Shown: one piece after another, positions 62,054-64,000 of the stretch
Layout: each line of letters opens with the position of its first letter
How positions within the stretch are numbered: position 1 is the first letter of the stretch
DNA from: Pseudomonas cremoris
Lineage (GTDB): Bacteria; Pseudomonadota; Gammaproteobacteria; Pseudomonadales; Pseudomonadaceae
DNA: 64,000 bases
Assembly (NCBI RefSeq): GCF_014230465.1
Contig: NZ_JAAXCY010000019.1
Span: 1-64,000, forward strand
Direction of reading: 5' to 3'
Program-made: the position numbers and the translations under genes
The notes under the pieces: model-generated
Told to the model about the DNA's origin: nothing
Databases searched by the model: none
The model's input: the letters and a program-made list of their open reading frames with translations, nothing else

Positions 62054-62143
62054 TGTGGGAGCGGGCTTGCTCGCGAATGCAGTGGATCAGTCACCTAATT
62101 TATCGACTGACACACTGCTTTCGCGAGCAAGCCCGCTCCCACA
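62054..62143. repeat. REPIN
   Basis: Two inverted copies of the TGTGGGAGCGGGCTTGCTCG core flank a spacer; the inner arms (GAATGCAGTG / CACTGCTTTC) differ slightly. It lies between rdgC and the BASS gene. Confidence 0.9.
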
Positions 62144-62192
62144 TTTGATCGCATTTACAATTCAAAAAATCTAACAACAAAGGCCATTTACC

Positions 62193-63158
62193 ATGCGCGC
62201 ACTCGCCGCACTCAGCCGCTTCGTCGGCAATACCTTCGCCTACTGGGTGCTGATTTTCGCGGTGCTCGCCTTCTTTGAGCCAAGCTGGTTCATCGGCCTG
62301 AAAACCGCCATCGTGCCGCTGTTGGGCCTGGTGATGTTCGGCATGGGGCTGACCCTCAAGATTGATGACTTCGCCGAAGTTGCCCGCCATCCGTGGCGCG
62401 TGGCCTTGGGCGTGGTCGCACACTTCGTGATCATGCCGGGCGTGGCGTGGTTGCTGTGCCAGGCGTTCCATCTGCCACCGGAAATTGCCGTCGGCGTGAT
62501 CCTGGTCGGTTGCTGCCCAAGCGGCACCTCGTCCAACGTCATGACCTGGCTGGCCCGAGGCGACCTGGCGTTGTCGGTGGCCATCGCCGCCGTCACCACC
62601 CTCCTCGCCCCGCTGCTCACTCCGGCGTTGATCTGGCTGCTGGCCTCCGCCTGGTTGCCGGTCTCGTTCATGGAGTTGTTCTGGTCGATCCTGCAAGTGG
62701 TGCTGTTGCCGATCATCCTGGGCGTTGTTGCGCAACGCGTGCTCGGTGAGCGAGTGCGCCATGCGGTAGATGTATTGCCACTGGTGTCGGTGGTGAGCAT
62801 CGTGATCATCGTCGCGGCGGTGGTTGCCGCCAGCCAGGCGAAGATCGCCGAGTCGGGCCTGCTGATCATGGCCGTGGTGATGCTGCACAACAGCTTCGGC
62901 TACTTGCTGGGCTACTTCACCGGCCGCGTGTTCAAGTTGCCGTTGGCGCAACGCAAGTCGCTGGCACTGGAAGTGGGCATGCAGAACTCCGGTTTGGGTG
63001 CCGCCTTGGCCAGCGCGCACTTCTCGCCGCTGGCGGCGGTGCCGAGTGCGCTGTTCAGCGTCTGGCACAATATTTCCGGGGCGTTGCTGTCGACGTACTT
63101 CCGCCGCATGAGCGAAAAGGAAGACCGCCGCGCACTGGAAAATACCCCGCAAACTTGA
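62193..63158 (+). CDS. Bile acid:sodium symporter (BASS) family transporter
   Basis: A 321-aa inner-membrane protein with about ten hydrophobic segments and the BASS motifs LMLGLVMFGMGLTL-like (LLGLVMFGMGLTLKIDDF), VGCCPSGTSSNVMTWLARGDLALSV and EVGMQNSGLGAALA. Bacterial members carry bile acids or organic anions such as pantoate with Na+. The substrate here is unknown. Confidence 0.85.
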   Translation: MRALAALSRFVGNTFAYWVLIFAVLAFFEPSWFIGLKTAIVPLLGLVMFGMGLTLKIDDFAEVARHPWRVALGVVAHFVIMPGVAWLLCQAFHLPPEIAVGVILVGCCPSGTSSNVMTWLARGDLALSVAIAAVTTLLAPLLTPALIWLLASAWLPVSFMELFWSILQVVLLPIILGVVAQRVLGERVRHAVDVLPLVSVVSIVIIVAAVVAASQAKIAESGLLIMAVVMLHNSFGYLLGYFTGRVFKLPLAQRKSLALEVGMQNSGLGAALASAHFSPLAAVPSALFSVWHNISGALLSTYFRRMSEKEDRRALENTPQT

Positions 63159-63192
63159 TCGCCCGATCAATATTCGGCACTCTACCGAGCTT

Positions 63193-63243
63193 CGCGGGGA
63201 CGACCTCGCGACGCTCTCAAGCGCCTAATCCGGGGACGACCCC
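63193..63243 (+). ncRNA. Guanidine-II (mini-ykkC) riboswitch
   Basis: Two small hairpins with identical ACGA loops: the first is CGCGGGG-ACGA-CCTCGCG (63193-63210) and the second GGGG-ACGA-CCCC (63232-63243), separated by 21 nt and ending shortly before the ribosome binding site of the guanidinium exporter gene. This is the hallmark of the guanidine-II class, which turns on translation of Gdx when guanidine is present. Confidence 0.95.
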
Positions 63244-63264
63244 ACGTCTATAGAGAGGGTCATC

Positions 63265-63579
63265 ATGTCCTGGATCATTCTGTTCTTTGCGGGTTTGTTT
63301 GAAGTCGGCTGGGCCGTCGGCCTGAAGTACACCGATGGTTTCAGCAAGCCACTGCCTACTGCCCTGACGATTGCCGCCATGGCCATCAGCCTTGGCCTGT
63401 TGGGGCTGGCCATGAAGGAACTGCCGCTGGGCACCGCCTATGCCATCTGGACCGGAGTCGGCGCCGTGGGCACCGTGATTGCCGGGATTATCCTGTTTGG
63501 GGAGTCCATGGCGTTGTTTCGGTTGGCCAGTGTGGCGCTGATTATTTGCGGGCTTATCGGGCTCAAGATCAGCGCTTAA
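63265..63579 (+). CDS. gdx: Guanidinium exporter Gdx (SugE, SMR family)
   Basis: A 104-aa four-helix small multidrug resistance protein very close to E. coli SugE ([38 protein letters not shown]), with the key Glu13 in the first helix. SugE/Gdx exports guanidinium in exchange for protons. It is preceded by a guanidine-II riboswitch, which agrees with the function. The ribosome site (AGAGAGGG) lies 20 nt past the riboswitch. Confidence 0.93.
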   Translation: MSWIILFFAGLFEVGWAVGLKYTDGFSKPLPTALTIAAMAISLGLLGLAMKELPLGTAYAIWTGVGAVGTVIAGIILFGESMALFRLASVALIICGLIGLKISA

Positions 63580-63590
63580 GCCACTACCGC

Positions 63591-63674
63591 CTTCGCGAGC
63601 AAGCCCGCTCCCACATTCGACCGAATTCCACCTTTGGAATGCGGGCGAATGTGGGAGCGGGCTTGCTCGCGAAG
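63591..63674. repeat. REP pair in tail-to-tail arrangement
   Basis: CTTCGCGAGCAAGCCCGCTC at 63591 and its inverse GAGCGGGCTTGCTCGCGAAG ending at 63674 flank a 30-bp spacer with an inner hairpin (ATTCCACCTTTGGAAT). Compared with the other REPINs here the orientation of the two REPs is reversed. Confidence 0.88.
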
Positions 63675-63698
63675 AGGCCGGTACATCCAACACAAAAA

Positions 63699-64000
63699 CT
63701 ACCTGACACTTCCCCGCAACTCACCCACCACCTCTTGCAACCTGGCAGGCGTCGGGCCTTCCACCGGCGCCCCCGCCACCAACACCACCCGCGACCAGAT
63801 CCGGTGAAAGAACCCCTTGTTCGGATCGCGACTGAAAAAACTTCCCCACAGCCCCTGCAACGCCAGCGGAATCACCGGCACCGGCGTTTCCTCCAGGATC
63901 CGCGTCACCCCACCGCGAAACTCATTCATCTCACCATTGGCGGTCAATTTGCCTTCGGGGAAGATGCACACCAACTCCCCTTCCTTCAGATACTGGGCGA
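63699..64000 (-). CDS. PlsC-type acyltransferase, 3' part (cut by window edge)
   Basis: The C-terminal ~100 residues of an acylglycerophosphate-acyltransferase-type protein, with VCIFPEGKLT (motif III, FPEG), a PxIPLALQGLWGS segment and a short end. The gene continues past the right edge. It could be a stand-alone PlsC protein or the acyltransferase part of a larger MFS-PlsC fusion; this cannot be told from the fragment. Confidence 0.8.
   Translation of the reverse strand, partial: AQYLKEGELVCIFPEGKLTANGEMNEFRGGVTRILEETPVPVIPLALQGLWGSFFSRDPNKGFFHRIWSRVVLVAGAPVEGPTPARLQEVVGELRGSVR

Overview
The window is a chromosomal segment from a fluorescent-group Pseudomonas (gamma-proteobacterium, GC-rich). 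This is inferred from gene content (msuEDC/sfnR, FecI/FecR/siderophore receptor, Prc, RdgC, GntR/UTRA-ABC cluster) and from many copies of a palindromic REP element with the GTGGGAGCGGGCTTGCTCGC core that is typical of this group. I see no prophage, insertion sequence, CRISPR array or integrase. It is mostly core and semi-core metabolism with compact operons.

Layout. 1-230 holds two tandem strong sigma-70 promoters on the minus strand, which look like the promoters of an rRNA operon just left of the window. 0.4-11.4 kb: rhtA exporter, small lipoproteins, an aminopeptidase P / cysteine desulfurase pair, and an unusual two-gene unit made of a 1365-aa secreted multidomain c-type haem protein (DUF1587/1595/1592/1588/1585) and a Tat-exported DUF1552 protein, a pairing best known from Planctomycetes. 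11.4-19.7 kb: sulfur-starvation region with msuE-msuD-msuC-sfnR, a divergent SoxR/monooxygenase pair with a clear SoxR box, and an sfnB-metI-metQ unit that lacks the expected ATPase metN. Both sulfonate units have a well-spaced sigma-54 (-24/-12) promoter, matching the sigma-54 activator encoded at the end of the msu operon.

19.9-26 kb: glyoxalase-fold protein, a fluoroacetate-dehalogenase-type hydrolase with the full catalytic set, DctA, a LysR regulator and a second leuC/leuD-like dehydratase without leuB. 26.3-32.4 kb: tightly coupled eight-gene operon of a PepSY membrane protein, three small envelope proteins of unknown function and a metal ABC importer with two different binding proteins. 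32.4-38.9 kb: UTRA-type GntR regulator with two matching operators controlling an ABC importer plus an alkaline-phosphatase-fold phosphodiesterase and a HAD phosphatase; this is the best candidate for an uncharacterised organophosphate/phosphonate uptake system.

39-49.9 kb: quinone oxidoreductase, Prc protease, an EAL-CBS-GGDEF protein, a coupled XRE/winged-helix-like pair, DUF1232 protein with an inverted pair of perfect DnaA boxes upstream, an FKBP lipoprotein, and a membrane-anchored dihaem peroxidase/catalase-fold pair. 49.9-56 kb: BCCT transporter, CocE-type hydrolase, LysR and MFS on one strand. 56.2-61 kb: FecI-FecR-TonB receptor cell-surface signalling locus bracketed by two nearly identical tRNA-Asp/tRNA-Val/terminator cassettes. 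61-64 kb: rdgC, a BASS transporter, a guanidine-II riboswitch in front of the guanidinium exporter gene, and the 3' part of a PlsC-type acyltransferase running off the right edge.

All family assignments rest on reading the translated proteins and motifs by eye; no database search was run.
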